Assembly (NCBI RefSeq): GCF_003326015.1
Contig: NZ_CP023860.1
Coordinates: 496,001-560,000 of the forward strand
Source of the DNA: Candidatus Thioglobus sp. NP1
GTDB taxonomy: Bacteria; Pseudomonadota; Gammaproteobacteria; PS1; Pseudothioglobaceae
Direction: 5' to 3'
Length of the DNA stretch: 64,000 bases
Part shown: positions 19,283 through 27,962 of the stretch, one piece after another
Numbering within the stretch: position 1 is the first letter of the stretch
How the letters are laid out: each line of letters starts with the position of its first letter
Position numbers and translations under genes: made by a program
Notes under the pieces: generated by a model
The model's database searches: none
Seen by the model: only the letters and a program-made list of their open reading frames with translations
Told to the model about the DNA's origin: nothing

Positions 19283-20461
19283 ATGTCAATAATTGAAAAA
19301 AAATCTGATTTACATAACAATATGGTCACTTGGAGACATCATCTCCATCAGCGACCTGAGCTTAGTTTTAAAGAAGAGATAACTAGTGATTATATTGCTT
19401 CAGTTTTGCAATCCCATGATATTGAAATACATCGAGGACTTGCTGTAACAGGAATTGTTGCTACTATTCATGGTAATAGAAAGGGTGGGTCGATTGGACT
19501 TCGTGCTGATATGGATGCACTTCCAATACAGGAAAAAAATAAATTTAGCCATAAGTCAATCCATGAGGGAAAGATGCATGCATGTGGTCATGATGGGCAC
19601 TCAACAATGCTTCTTGGTGCGGCAGTTTACCTCAAGGAGCACAATGATTTTGCTGGAACCGTCTATATGATCTTTCAACCTGCTGAAGAAGGTGGGGGTG
19701 GAGGGCGAGTAATGGTTGAAGAAGGAATATATGATAAGTTTCCATGTCAAGCAGTTTATGGAATGCATAATTGGCCTGGGATGGATAAGGGACAGTTTGC
19801 AGTTCATGATGCAGCTGTTATGGCTGCAAATGAAACACTTAAAATTTGTATTGTAGGTAAAGGTGGCCATGCAGCCATGCCTGAACAATGTATTGATCCT
19901 GTTGTCATTGGAGCGCAAATTATTAATGCCATTCAAAGTGTTGTCTCTAGAAACGTTGCACCACTTAATTCAGCAGTTATTAGTATAACTATGGTTGATG
20001 CTGGCTTTGTATCAAACGTCATTCCTAATGAAATGAATCTTACTGGCTCACTTAGGTATTTTTCAAAAGATGTTGGGGATGAAGTAAAAGAAAAAATAAA
20101 GAATATTGTCGAAGGTTTGAGCCAATCAATGGGGGCTTCAGCAACATTTGAGTCTATACCAAATTATCCTGCAACTATTAATACACCAAAACATGCTGAA
20201 ATCTGTGCCAAGGCTGCTGGAATGGTGGTTGGAGAAAAAAATGTTCATAGAAATGAACCACCTAGTATGGGTTCAGAAGACTTTTCATTCTTATTAAATG
20301 CATCAGAAGGAGCTTATATATGGATTGGTAATGGACTGGTTCCTGAAGATAGTCCTGCTGGAGGATGCATGTTACATAACACTCAATACGACTTTAATGA
20401 TGAAATTCTACCTTTTGGAAGTAGTTACTGGGTTCAATTGGTTCAAAATATCCTGAAATAA
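19283..20461 (+). CDS. M20D-family amidohydrolase
   Basis: A 392-residue zinc/manganese amidohydrolase of the hippurate hydrolase/N-acyl-amino-acid hydrolase type. Metal-ligand motifs are present: GKMHACGHDGHSTMLLGAA, FQPAEEGGGGG, YGMHNWPGM and the C-terminal HNTQYDF. GMG-type dimerisation residues (GKGGHAAMP) follow. Typical substrates are N-acylated or N-carbamoylated amino acids, auxin conjugates or hippurate; which applies is not decidable here. It starts 21 bp after the dehydrogenase and ends 20 bp before the aminotransferase gene. Confidence 0.87.
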   Translation: MSIIEKKSDLHNNMVTWRHHLHQRPELSFKEEITSDYIASVLQSHDIEIHRGLAVTGIVATIHGNRKGGSIGLRADMDALPIQEKNKFSHKSIHEGKMHACGHDGHSTMLLGAAVYLKEHNDFAGTVYMIFQPAEEGGGGGRVMVEEGIYDKFPCQAVYGMHNWPGMDKGQFAVHDAAVMAANETLKICIVGKGGHAAMPEQCIDPVVIGAQIINAIQSVVSRNVAPLNSAVISITMVDAGFVSNVIPNEMNLTGSLRYFSKDVGDEVKEKIKNIVEGLSQSMGASATFESIPNYPATINTPKHAEICAKAAGMVVGEKNVHRNEPPSMGSEDFSFLLNASEGAYIWIGNGLVPEDSPAGGCMLHNTQYDFNDEILPFGSSYWVQLVQNILK

Positions 20462-20481
20462 GATGGATTAGTTTTATAAAA

Positions 20482-21750
20482 ATGGCTTCAAGAAATTTCT
20501 CAAAGTTTGGTAAAAGATTTTCTAGAAAAAATGGTATTACTCAGTTAATGTCTGATCTTGGAAATGCTAAACATAGTAATAATCCAAATACCATTATGCT
20601 AGGTGGCGGTAATCCTGCAATTATTTCAGCTGCAAACGATAAATTTATTTCTGAACTTGAAAAACTCATTTCAAGCTCTAGTATTAATCAAATGATTGGC
20701 TTCTATGATGGTCCTCAAGGTAGTGAAGAGTTTATAGCTGAGCTAGTAATGATGTTTAATAATCATTATGGTTGGGGCTTAGATGAAAAAAATATTGTTA
20801 TCACCAATGGCTCTCAAAGTAGTTTTTTTAGTCTCTTCAATTTATATGGAGGAGAAATGGAGGATGGAACTCATAAAAAAATTCTATTACCGATTGTTCC
20901 AGAATACATAGGTTATGCTGATCAAGGAATTTCTGAAGAAATGTTTGTCTCAATTAAGCCTGAAATCTGTATGCTTAATGATAAGCAATTTAAATATAAA
21001 ATTGATTTTGAGGAATTGATTAATGTTATGAGTTCTGATGATATTGGTGCAATCTGCATTTCACGTCCTACTAATCCAACTGGAAATGTTATTTCAGACG
21101 ATGAGCTTAATCAATTAGATTTAATTTCAAAAGAGTATGGAGTTCCATTAATCATTGATAATGCATATGGACAACCTTTTCCAGGAGCCGTTTATACTAA
21201 AGCAACATTGAAGTGGAATACTAATATGATTTTATGTATGTCTCTTTCAAAACTTGGTCTTCCAGGCTTAAGAACTGGAATAATTATCGCTGAACACGAA
21301 ACCGTCGAGGCTCTCAGTAGAATAAGTGGAATCATGGTGCTGGCCCCAAGCAGTGTTGGGCCAAGTTTATTGACAAGAATGATAAGGGATAATGAGCTAT
21401 TGCAACTTTGTGATGACGTTATAAGGCCTTACTATAAAGAAAAAGCATTAACTGCAGTTAAGCTTTTTGAAAGTGTTTTTAAAGATGTCGATGGCTACCT
21501 TCACAAGCTTGAGGGAGCTTTTTTTATGTGGCTTTGGTTTCCAAATTTATCAATAACATCAGAACAGCTTTACAATAATCTAAAGGCTGATGATGTTTTT
21601 ATAGTTCCTGGTCAAGATTTTTTTATTGGTATTGATGATGATTGGGATCATAAGCATCAATGCATTAGAATAAACTATGCGAAAGATGAATTGGTTCTTA
21701 AAAAGGGACTTGAGGTTATTTATAATCATGTTAAATCGTCTCAAAAATAA
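20482..21750 (+). CDS. AvtA-type valine-pyruvate aminotransferase
   Basis: A PLP-dependent class I/II aminotransferase of 422 residues. It matches E. coli AvtA along its length: MLGGGNPA near the N-terminus, YDGPQGSEEF, ITNGSQSSFFSLFNLYGG, ISRPTNPTGNVISDDEL and CMSLSKLGLPGLRTGIII with the PLP-binding lysine at residue 257. AvtA exchanges amino groups between pyruvate/alanine and valine or related acids. In this operon a different amino donor is possible. The gene lies between the amidohydrolase and the dimethylarginine hydrolase with gaps of about 20 bp. Confidence 0.88.
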   Translation: MASRNFSKFGKRFSRKNGITQLMSDLGNAKHSNNPNTIMLGGGNPAIISAANDKFISELEKLISSSSINQMIGFYDGPQGSEEFIAELVMMFNNHYGWGLDEKNIVITNGSQSSFFSLFNLYGGEMEDGTHKKILLPIVPEYIGYADQGISEEMFVSIKPEICMLNDKQFKYKIDFEELINVMSSDDIGAICISRPTNPTGNVISDDELNQLDLISKEYGVPLIIDNAYGQPFPGAVYTKATLKWNTNMILCMSLSKLGLPGLRTGIIIAEHETVEALSRISGIMVLAPSSVGPSLLTRMIRDNELLQLCDDVIRPYYKEKALTAVKLFESVFKDVDGYLHKLEGAFFMWLWFPNLSITSEQLYNNLKADDVFIVPGQDFFIGIDDDWDHKHQCIRINYAKDELVLKKGLEVIYNHVKSSQK

Positions 21751-21772
21751 GGTGTGTTTATGAGAAAAATAT

Positions 21773-22537
21773 ATGTTTACTAAGGCAATAGTTAGAATTC
21801 CTGGAAAGAGTCTAATTCATGGTTTAAGTGACTCAAAGAGTCTAGGTTTACCAAACTATGATGAGGCTATCACTCAGCATAAATTATATATTGAAGCTTT
21901 GAAACTATGCGGCCTTGAAGTTACAGTGCTGGAGCCATGTGAAGAGTACCCTGATTCAACTTTTATAGAGGATGTTGCTCTTATAACTCCTCATTGTGCA
22001 ATTATTACGCGCCCAGGAGCCCCAACTAGAAGAGCTGAGATTACTAAGATAGATTCAGTTTTAAGAAATGAATTTTTAAATGTTGAAGTTATAGAGGCGC
22101 CAGGAACTATTGAGGCTGGTGATGTAATGATGGTTGGTAGTCATTTTTATATAGGACTTTCTGATAGAACAAATCGCAGTGGTGCTGAACAGACTATTGG
22201 TATTCTTAAGAAATATGGTATGACAGGATCAACAGTTACATTAAATGAGGTGCTTCATCTTAAAACAGGATTGTCTTATCTAGAAAATAATAAGTTAGTG
22301 ATTTGTGGTGAGTTTATAAATGACCCTATATTTAAAGACTATGATTTTATTGAAATACCGAAAGAAGAAAGCTATGCAGCTAATTGCATTTGGGTAAATG
22401 AAAGGGTAATTATTCCATCCGGATACCCAATATCAAATGAAAGGATTTCTGGATCAGGATTCAATGTAATAGAAGTCGATGTTTCAGAATTTAAGAAACT
22501 TGATGGTGGCTTAAGCTGTTTATCTTTAAGATACTAG
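21773..22537 (+). CDS. Dimethylarginine dimethylaminohydrolase
   Basis: Hydrolyses NG-methylated arginine to citrulline and a methylamine. The 254-residue length is the same as Pseudomonas aeruginosa DDAH, and the sequence is very close along its whole length (IITRPGAPTRRAE, EAPGTIEAGDVMMVG, YAANCIWVNERVI, DGGLSCLSLRY). The catalytic triad aligns by position: Glu114, His162 and the nucleophile Cys249. It is last in the operon. Arginine or agmatine deiminase is less likely because the DDAH-specific LHLKTGLSYLE block is intact. Confidence 0.93.
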   Translation: MFTKAIVRIPGKSLIHGLSDSKSLGLPNYDEAITQHKLYIEALKLCGLEVTVLEPCEEYPDSTFIEDVALITPHCAIITRPGAPTRRAEITKIDSVLRNEFLNVEVIEAPGTIEAGDVMMVGSHFYIGLSDRTNRSGAEQTIGILKKYGMTGSTVTLNEVLHLKTGLSYLENNKLVICGEFINDPIFKDYDFIEIPKEESYAANCIWVNERVIIPSGYPISNERISGSGFNVIEVDVSEFKKLDGGLSCLSLRY

Positions 22538-22591
22538 TAAATTTCGCAAAAATATATAATGTAATTACAATGTATTTACATAGTTCCTAAT

Positions 22592-22942
22592 TTAATCAAA
22601 TATTTCTTTAATTTCATCAAATGTTGCAGTTATAGCATACACATTGGAATAACCCATTTTTATAAGCGTTAATGCTGCAAGCGAGGCACGACCTCCACCA
22701 CCACAGTGAGTTAAGATCAAAATATCTGAATTAGGACATTGTTTGGAAATTTTCATCTCTAATAGGCCCCTAGAAATATTTATTGAATCATTTAGACTAG
22801 ATTCCTCATAATTTTTCACTTCTCGAACATCGATAATTACAGAATTTTCAGAACCATCATAAAGAAGCTTTGCAGCGTTAGCATCAACACAATTTATTTC
22901 CAATTGAGCAGTTGCTATAAGTTCACCAGCAGTTTTAATCAT
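22592..22942 (-). CDS. Rhodanese-domain protein
   Basis: A single-domain rhodanese of 116 residues, probably a sulfur-carrying or sulfurtransferase protein in the cytosol. The loop HCGGGGRASLAA carries the persulfide-forming Cys80 and Arg85 of the CxxxxR motif. The IIDVREVKNYEESSL segment is the usual CH2A region. Donor and acceptor are unknown. It lies 24 bp after purH in the same direction and converges with the DDAH gene. A family relation to phage-shock PspE is possible, but no signal peptide is present. Confidence 0.88.
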   Translation of the reverse strand: MIKTAGELIATAQLEINCVDANAAKLLYDGSENSVIIDVREVKNYEESSLNDSINISRGLLEMKISKQCPNSDILILTHCGGGGRASLAALTLIKMGYSNVYAITATFDEIKEIFD

Positions 22943-22966
22943 CAGTAACTCCTTTGATATAAAAAA

Positions 22967-24508
22967 TTAGTGTTTAAAGTGACGAATTCCAGTAAAAATC
23001 ATTGAAATTCCATGTTCATTGGCTGCTGCAATAACTTCATCGTCACGCATTGAGCCTCCAGGATGAATAATAGACGAAATACCAGCTTTAGCAGCAGCAT
23101 CAATACCATCACGGAAAGGAAAGAAAGCATCAGATGCCATAACAGAACCTTCAACCTCAAGGTTTTCATCAGCCGCTTTAATACCAGCTATCTTAGCAGA
23201 ATAAATGCGGGACATCTGACCTGCACCAATGCCAATTGTCATTTGGTTTTTGACATAGACAATAGCATTAGATTTAACTGATTTAGCAACCTTCCAAGCA
23301 AATATCAAATCATTCATCTCTGAGTCACTTGGTTTAATTGTAGTTACACACTTTAAATTATCAACATTAATTAGTTCTATATCATTATCTTGGACAAGAA
23401 GCCCTCCAGATAATTTCTTAAAATCAAAAGTAGTTTTTGGTCTACCTAATTCGCCACACTCAAGAACTCGAATATTTTCTTTTTTAGCTAAGATTTTGAG
23501 AGTAGCAATATTAATTTTTGGGGCAATAATCACTTCTACAAATTGTTGATTAATAATAACTTCAGCTGTCACTTTATCAAGTTCTCGATTGAACGCGATG
23601 ATACCTCCAAAGGCTGATGTTGGATCAGTCTGATAAGCACTTTGATAGGCACTAAGAATATCCTTTCTAGAAGCAACACCACAAGGATTGGCATGCTTAA
23701 TAATTACACAACTAGGTTCATCAAAATCACATACGCATTGTAAAGCTGCATCAGCATCTGCAAGATTGTTATAAGAAAGAGGCTTACCTTGAATTTGTTT
23801 ACTGTTAGCAATAGATACTTCTTCAAGATTACTATCTGTATAAAAAGCAGCCCTTTGATGAGGGTTTTCCCCATAACGCAGAGCTTGTGATTTTTTAAAC
23901 TGAAAATTTAAAGTATTAGAAAAACCATCTTCTTCTTCACCTAAGTAGTTGGCAATTGCTCCATCATACTGGGCAGTATGCTCAAAGGTTTTTAAAGCTA
24001 ATTTTTTTCTAGTCTTTAAAGAAGTGTTTCCAGAAGCGTTTAATTCATTTAGAACTAATTGAAAGTCTGAGCTATCGACAATAACAGTTACTGAATTATG
24101 ATTTTTAGCACTTGATCGTAGCATCGCAGGGCCTCCAATATCAATATTTTCTATTGCATCTTCAAAGTTACATTCAGGTCTAGAAACGGTATCTTGGAAT
24201 GGGTATAAATTAACTACAACAAGGTCAATTGGTTTGATGTCATTCTCGATCATGACCCCCTCATCAACCCCCCTTCTAGCCAGGATTCCACCATGTATTA
24301 GTGGATTAAGAGTCTTAACTCGTCCTGCCATTATTTCAGGGAAACCTGTAAAGTCAGATACCTCTATAACTGGAATACCCTGTTCTTTAAGATGTTTTGC
24401 AGTACCACCAGTGGAAAGAAGTTCAATATTTAGAGATACAAGGCTTTGAGCAAATTGAGTAATTCCAGTTTTATCAGAAACACTAATTAATGCTCGTTTT
24501 ATAGACAT
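22967..24508 (-). CDS. purH: Bifunctional AICAR transformylase/IMP cyclohydrolase
   Basis: Catalyses the last two steps of IMP synthesis. The N-terminal IMP cyclohydrolase domain begins [19 protein letters not shown] and contains [15 protein letters not shown]. The C-terminal transformylase domain contains [13 protein letters not shown]-type and [13 protein letters not shown] motifs and the end [13 protein letters not shown]. The length of 513 residues is standard. It follows fis in the dusB-fis-purH order known from pseudomonads and relatives; purD, often next, is replaced by a rhodanese gene. Confidence 0.96.
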   Translation of the reverse strand: MSIKRALISVSDKTGITQFAQSLVSLNIELLSTGGTAKHLKEQGIPVIEVSDFTGFPEIMAGRVKTLNPLIHGGILARRGVDEGVMIENDIKPIDLVVVNLYPFQDTVSRPECNFEDAIENIDIGGPAMLRSSAKNHNSVTVIVDSSDFQLVLNELNASGNTSLKTRKKLALKTFEHTAQYDGAIANYLGEEEDGFSNTLNFQFKKSQALRYGENPHQRAAFYTDSNLEEVSIANSKQIQGKPLSYNNLADADAALQCVCDFDEPSCVIIKHANPCGVASRKDILSAYQSAYQTDPTSAFGGIIAFNRELDKVTAEVIINQQFVEVIIAPKINIATLKILAKKENIRVLECGELGRPKTTFDFKKLSGGLLVQDNDIELINVDNLKCVTTIKPSDSEMNDLIFAWKVAKSVKSNAIVYVKNQMTIGIGAGQMSRIYSAKIAGIKAADENLEVEGSVMASDAFFPFRDGIDAAAKAGISSIIHPGGSMRDDEVIAAANEHGISMIFTGIRHFKH

Positions 24509-24556
24509 TCAATAAGGGCGAAGAAATTGGATTTATAAGCTATTTATTATAAACCC

Positions 24557-24787
24557 TTATAAGTTATAAAGACCCACCTTTTTCTTTAAGGTTGCCCGAT
24601 TAATACCAAGAATCCTTGCGGCTTCACTATGATTTTGATTGACTTTATCTAGGACGAATTTAATAGTAGCAGATTCAGCTTGCTGCTTTACCATCTTAAA
24701 TACTCCGTTTGAAGACTCACCATTTAAATCTGAGAAATACTTCTCAAGATTTTCATTAATGCAATCCTGTAAACCCCTTTCTTTCAT
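24557..24787 (-). CDS. fis: Fis-family nucleoid DNA-binding protein
   Basis: A 76-residue Fis protein, shorter than E. coli's 98. The C-terminal helix-turn-helix NHSEAARILGINRATLKKKVGLY (about 52-74) is the recognition region shared with NtrC-type regulators. The N-terminal beta-hairpin arm that activates DNA inversion in E. coli appears absent or short. Its ATG overlaps the dusB stop by 4 bp, the conserved dusB-fis arrangement. Fis bends DNA and activates rRNA promoters in enterobacteria. Confidence 0.92.
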   Translation of the reverse strand: MKERGLQDCINENLEKYFSDLNGESSNGVFKMVKQQAESATIKFVLDKVNQNHSEAARILGINRATLKKKVGLYNL

Positions 24788-25752
24788 ATTGAATACAAAA
24801 AATCATGAAATTTCAAATATTGTTCAGAGTGATCAGACACTCTATTTATTTTTGGCCAGAAGGCTGAGCCTTTTTCTTGGTCAAGGTGCATAGAATACCA
24901 AAAAATATGCTTTCTGGATAGCTGAGTTCCCATTTTATGACCATAAAAATCATGAATTTGTAAAATGTGCTTTAATATTAAGGGAATCTTTTTATCTATA
25001 GATGGTGCTTCTGATATTTGACCCGTTTTCAAATAATCATTAACTTGTCCAACAAGCCATGGGTTTCCTTGGGTTGCTCGACCTAACATAACAGCATCTG
25101 CACCAGTGAAGTCTAAAACTTCTTTAGCTTTCTCTGCTGAAGTTATATCACCATTGGCAACTACGGGTATTGAAACAAGGCCGACAATTTTTTTTACAGT
25201 ATCATATTCAGCATCACCATTATATTTTTGTGATCTGGTTCTACCATGAATTGCAAGCATTTTAATTCCATGATCTTCAGCTATTTTTGCGATAGTAGGA
25301 GCATTTTTATTTTCTTCATTCCAGCCTGTTCGCATCTTTAGGGTTACAGGAATATCAACTGCATTTACTACAGCCTTAATAATATCTTCAACTAGTTTTT
25401 CATTTTGCATTAATGCAGAGCCAGCAGCTTTATTACATACTTTTTTTGCAGGACATCCCATATTAATATCTATTATATCTGCTCCAAAATCGAGAGCTTG
25501 TATGGCAGACTCAGCAAGCTCATCTGCTTCTGAGCCAGCAATTTGAATACTAATTGGTGATTGTTCAGAAGAAAAGTCTAAACGATGTTTTGATTTATTT
25601 GTATTAAGAAGATGTTTCTTCATGACCACCATTTCAGAAGTAGTAAGGGCAGCACCTTGCTCTTTACATATAATTCTAAAAGGTTTGTCACTAGTTCCAG
25701 CCATTGGGGCTAGAAATACTTTAGAAGGGAGAGTGTATGACCCAATATTCAT
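24784..25752 (-). CDS. dusB: tRNA dihydrouridine synthase B
   Basis: An FMN enzyme that reduces a tRNA D-loop uridine. FLAPMAGTSDKPFR opens the TIM barrel. The catalytic cysteine lies in MGCPAKKVCNKAAGSALM, and the flavin/tRNA blocks IHGRTRSQKYNG and VVANGDITSAEKA follow. The length of 322 residues matches DusB, and the overlap with fis supports the B subtype. The def gene lies 5 bp upstream, so this is one leftward operon. Confidence 0.95.
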   Translation of the reverse strand: MNIGSYTLPSKVFLAPMAGTSDKPFRIICKEQGAALTTSEMVVMKKHLLNTNKSKHRLDFSSEQSPISIQIAGSEADELAESAIQALDFGADIIDINMGCPAKKVCNKAAGSALMQNEKLVEDIIKAVVNAVDIPVTLKMRTGWNEENKNAPTIAKIAEDHGIKMLAIHGRTRSQKYNGDAEYDTVKKIVGLVSIPVVANGDITSAEKAKEVLDFTGADAVMLGRATQGNPWLVGQVNDYLKTGQISEAPSIDKKIPLILKHILQIHDFYGHKMGTQLSRKHIFWYSMHLDQEKGSAFWPKINRVSDHSEQYLKFHDFLYSI

Positions 25753-25757
25753 CTGAT

Positions 25758-26255
25758 TTAAAGCTTCTGTGATTGTTTTTCAGCTTTCTTTTTTAGGCGC
25801 TTCTGTTTAAGTTTGGATAAATGATCAACAAATAAGATGCCCATTAAATGGTCCATCTCATGTTGAATACAAACTGCTAACATTTCATTAGCTTCTATCT
25901 CAAACGAAACTCCTTTTTCATTAAGAGCACGCACTTTAATCTCATTAGCTCTTTTAACATTTTCATAATAATTTGGTACTGAAAGACAACCCTCTTCATA
26001 TTCAATTTCACCACTCTTCTCGATAATTTCAGGGTTAATTAGACACAGAGGTTGATCACAATCATCTGAAACATCAATAACAATAATGCGTTGATGAAAG
26101 TTTACTTGGGTTGCAGCAAGACCAATACCAGGAGCTGCATACATCGTTTCAAACATATCTTTTACTAGCTGTTTTATATCCCCATTAACAGCTTCAACTT
26201 CTTTTGCAACAGTCCTTAACTTTTTATTAGGGTATTTTAAAATATCTAAAATCAT
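25758..26255 (-). CDS. def: Peptide deformylase
   Basis: Removes the formyl group from nascent N-terminal methionine. The three family motifs are present in order: GIGLAATQ (about 45-52), EGCLSVP (about 89-95) and QHEMDHLMG (about 130-138), with the metal ligands Cys and two His. The length of 165 residues is standard. Its start overlaps the nadB stop by 4 bp. The usual partner fmt is not adjacent. Confidence 0.97.
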   Translation of the reverse strand: MILDILKYPNKKLRTVAKEVEAVNGDIKQLVKDMFETMYAAPGIGLAATQVNFHQRIIVIDVSDDCDQPLCLINPEIIEKSGEIEYEEGCLSVPNYYENVKRANEIKVRALNEKGVSFEIEANEMLAVCIQHEMDHLMGILFVDHLSKLKQKRLKKKAEKQSQKL

Positions 26256-27811
26256 GAGTTAATAATAACAGTGTTATAAATTTTATCGTCCTTGTCAGGG
26301 TAATCCTGATTAAAGTGTAAACCTCTACTTTCCTTTCTAGAAAGAGCAGATTCTACAATAATTTTAGATGTTTGGACTAAGTTTCTTAATTCAATCATGT
26401 CATCTGTTACAGTATAAAGACGGTAATACTCATCCACTTCTTTGTTAATTTGCTCAATTCTAAAATAAGCTGATTTCAGACGGCTATCACTTCTAACTAT
26501 GCCTACAAAGTTCCACATAATGCGCCTTATTTCTTGCCACAAATGAGTAATAACTACTTTCTCTTTAGAAGGCTCCACCCTGGAGGAGTCCCAATCATCA
26601 ACTTTTTGATAGGACCTATTTAAGAGGTTCTCGTTAATATGTTTCGCACACGATTGTGCAAAAACAATACACTCAAGTAATGAATTACTTGCCATTCTAT
26701 TTGCCCCATGAACCCCAGTATGAGCTACTTCCCCAACTGCGTATAAATTATTGATATTGGATTGAGCATCGATATCTGTATTTATTCCCCCACACGTATA
26801 ATGAGCAGCTGGAACAACTGGAATAGCTTTATTACAGATATCTATACCCAATTCTTTACAGCGATTTGTGATTGTAGGAAAGCGATCTGAGATCCATTTA
26901 GAATCTTTGAATGAAATATCAAGATAGACACAATCATATCCATGAATTTTCATTTCATTATCTATTGCTCTAGCAACAATATCTCTTGGAGCAAGCTCAA
27001 GTCGTTCATCATAGTTATGCATAAATTCCTCACCATTTGGCAGAGTAAGTTTTGCACCCTCACCCCTAAGAGTTTCAGATATCAAGAATGACTTCGCATT
27101 AGGGTGGAAAAGACAAGTTGGATGAAATTGAGTAAACTCCATATTTGTTATTTCACAGCCAGCCCGATATGCCATTGCAATTCCATCTCCAGTTGATGTG
27201 TCTGGATTAGAGGTATAAAGATACGACTTTGACGCACCACCAGTTGCTATGATTGTATTATGAGAAATAAATGGAATTACTTTTTTTGTTTTCTTATGAA
27301 AAACATACGCACCATTACATTTGCTATTACTAATAAGAAGATCAACAGCTAAATGTTGATCAAAAATTGTAATATTTTTCTTGTTTTTAGCTGTAGCAAA
27401 AAGATTAATTTGAATTGATTGACCAGTCTTGTCTGAAACATGTGCTACTCTCTTGGAGCTATGACCACCCTCAGTAGTCAGATCATAATTACTTCCTTTA
27501 TGAGAAAACTCTACACCTATTTTTTCAAGCTCTATGATTGCTGATGGCGCTTGTTCAACCATAAACCTTATACTGTCCTTATTACCTAGATTAAATCCTG
27601 TATTTAGTGTATCGGAGATATGTGAATTAAAATTATCCTCAGGATCCAATACTGCAGATATTCCACCTTGCGCATAGAATGATGAGCCTTCTAATATTTC
27701 ATCCTTAGAGATCACTGCAACTGATAGAGAATCTGAAAGCTGAATTGCACTCATTAAACCAGCACTTCCAGAACCAATAATAAGAACATCAAACTGGTAT
27801 TTATTCATCAT
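26252..27811 (-). CDS. nadB: L-aspartate oxidase
   Basis: An FAD enzyme that converts aspartate to iminoaspartate for NAD synthesis. The FAD motif [15 protein letters not shown] opens the protein, and [19 protein letters not shown] and [17 protein letters not shown] are conserved flavoprotein-succinate-dehydrogenase family blocks; the [12 protein letters not shown] segment separates NadB from SdhA. The length of 519 residues is close to E. coli's 540. Two ATGs (27811, 27808) are possible starts. nadA and nadC are not adjacent. Confidence 0.95.
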   Translation of the reverse strand: MMNKYQFDVLIIGSGSAGLMSAIQLSDSLSVAVISKDEILEGSSFYAQGGISAVLDPEDNFNSHISDTLNTGFNLGNKDSIRFMVEQAPSAIIELEKIGVEFSHKGSNYDLTTEGGHSSKRVAHVSDKTGQSIQINLFATAKNKKNITIFDQHLAVDLLISNSKCNGAYVFHKKTKKVIPFISHNTIIATGGASKSYLYTSNPDTSTGDGIAMAYRAGCEITNMEFTQFHPTCLFHPNAKSFLISETLRGEGAKLTLPNGEEFMHNYDERLELAPRDIVARAIDNEMKIHGYDCVYLDISFKDSKWISDRFPTITNRCKELGIDICNKAIPVVPAAHYTCGGINTDIDAQSNINNLYAVGEVAHTGVHGANRMASNSLLECIVFAQSCAKHINENLLNRSYQKVDDWDSSRVEPSKEKVVITHLWQEIRRIMWNFVGIVRSDSRLKSAYFRIEQINKEVDEYYRLYTVTDDMIELRNLVQTSKIIVESALSRKESRGLHFNQDYPDKDDKIYNTVIINS

Positions 27812-27866
27812 AATTAAGTGTCACAAAAAGTTACATAAAGAAAGATTATTACTATTATTTTTTGTA

Positions 27867-27962
27867 TATAATTTCACGCAAGTTAAAACCTACTATATTT
27901 AACTTATTTCTCCTTTAAATAGTAGACTAACCCCACACTCTTATTCGAGGTGGGGTTTTTTA
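27867..27962 (+). ncRNA. Candidate small RNA with anti-Shine-Dalgarno loop
   Basis: Between two leftward genes lies a complete rightward transcription unit. A perfect TATAAT at 27867-27872 predicts a start near 27879, though no good -35 box is visible. A hairpin pairs CTACTAT (27890-27896) with ATAGTAG (27919-27925), exposing a pyrimidine loop with TTTCTCCTTT (27907-27916), complementary to AAAGGAG-type Shine-Dalgarno sequences. A strong terminator follows. The RNA would be about 85 nt with no reading frame. No known family is recognised. The alternative is an orphan terminator left by gene loss. Confidence 0.4.
27929..27962 (+). terminator. Rho-independent terminator, rightward
   Basis: AACCCCAC pairs with GTGGGGTT, extended by CTC/GAG after a one-base bulge, with a loop of TTATTC, then a run of six T on the + strand (27956-27961). 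The T-run is only on the + strand, yet no rightward protein gene precedes it. The leftward RND gene's stop codon overlaps the T-run. Confidence 0.85.

Noticed and set aside
27929-27962. Terminator for the leftward RND exporter gene
   Set aside because: On the minus strand no T-run follows the stem; the U-tract is on the + strand only.
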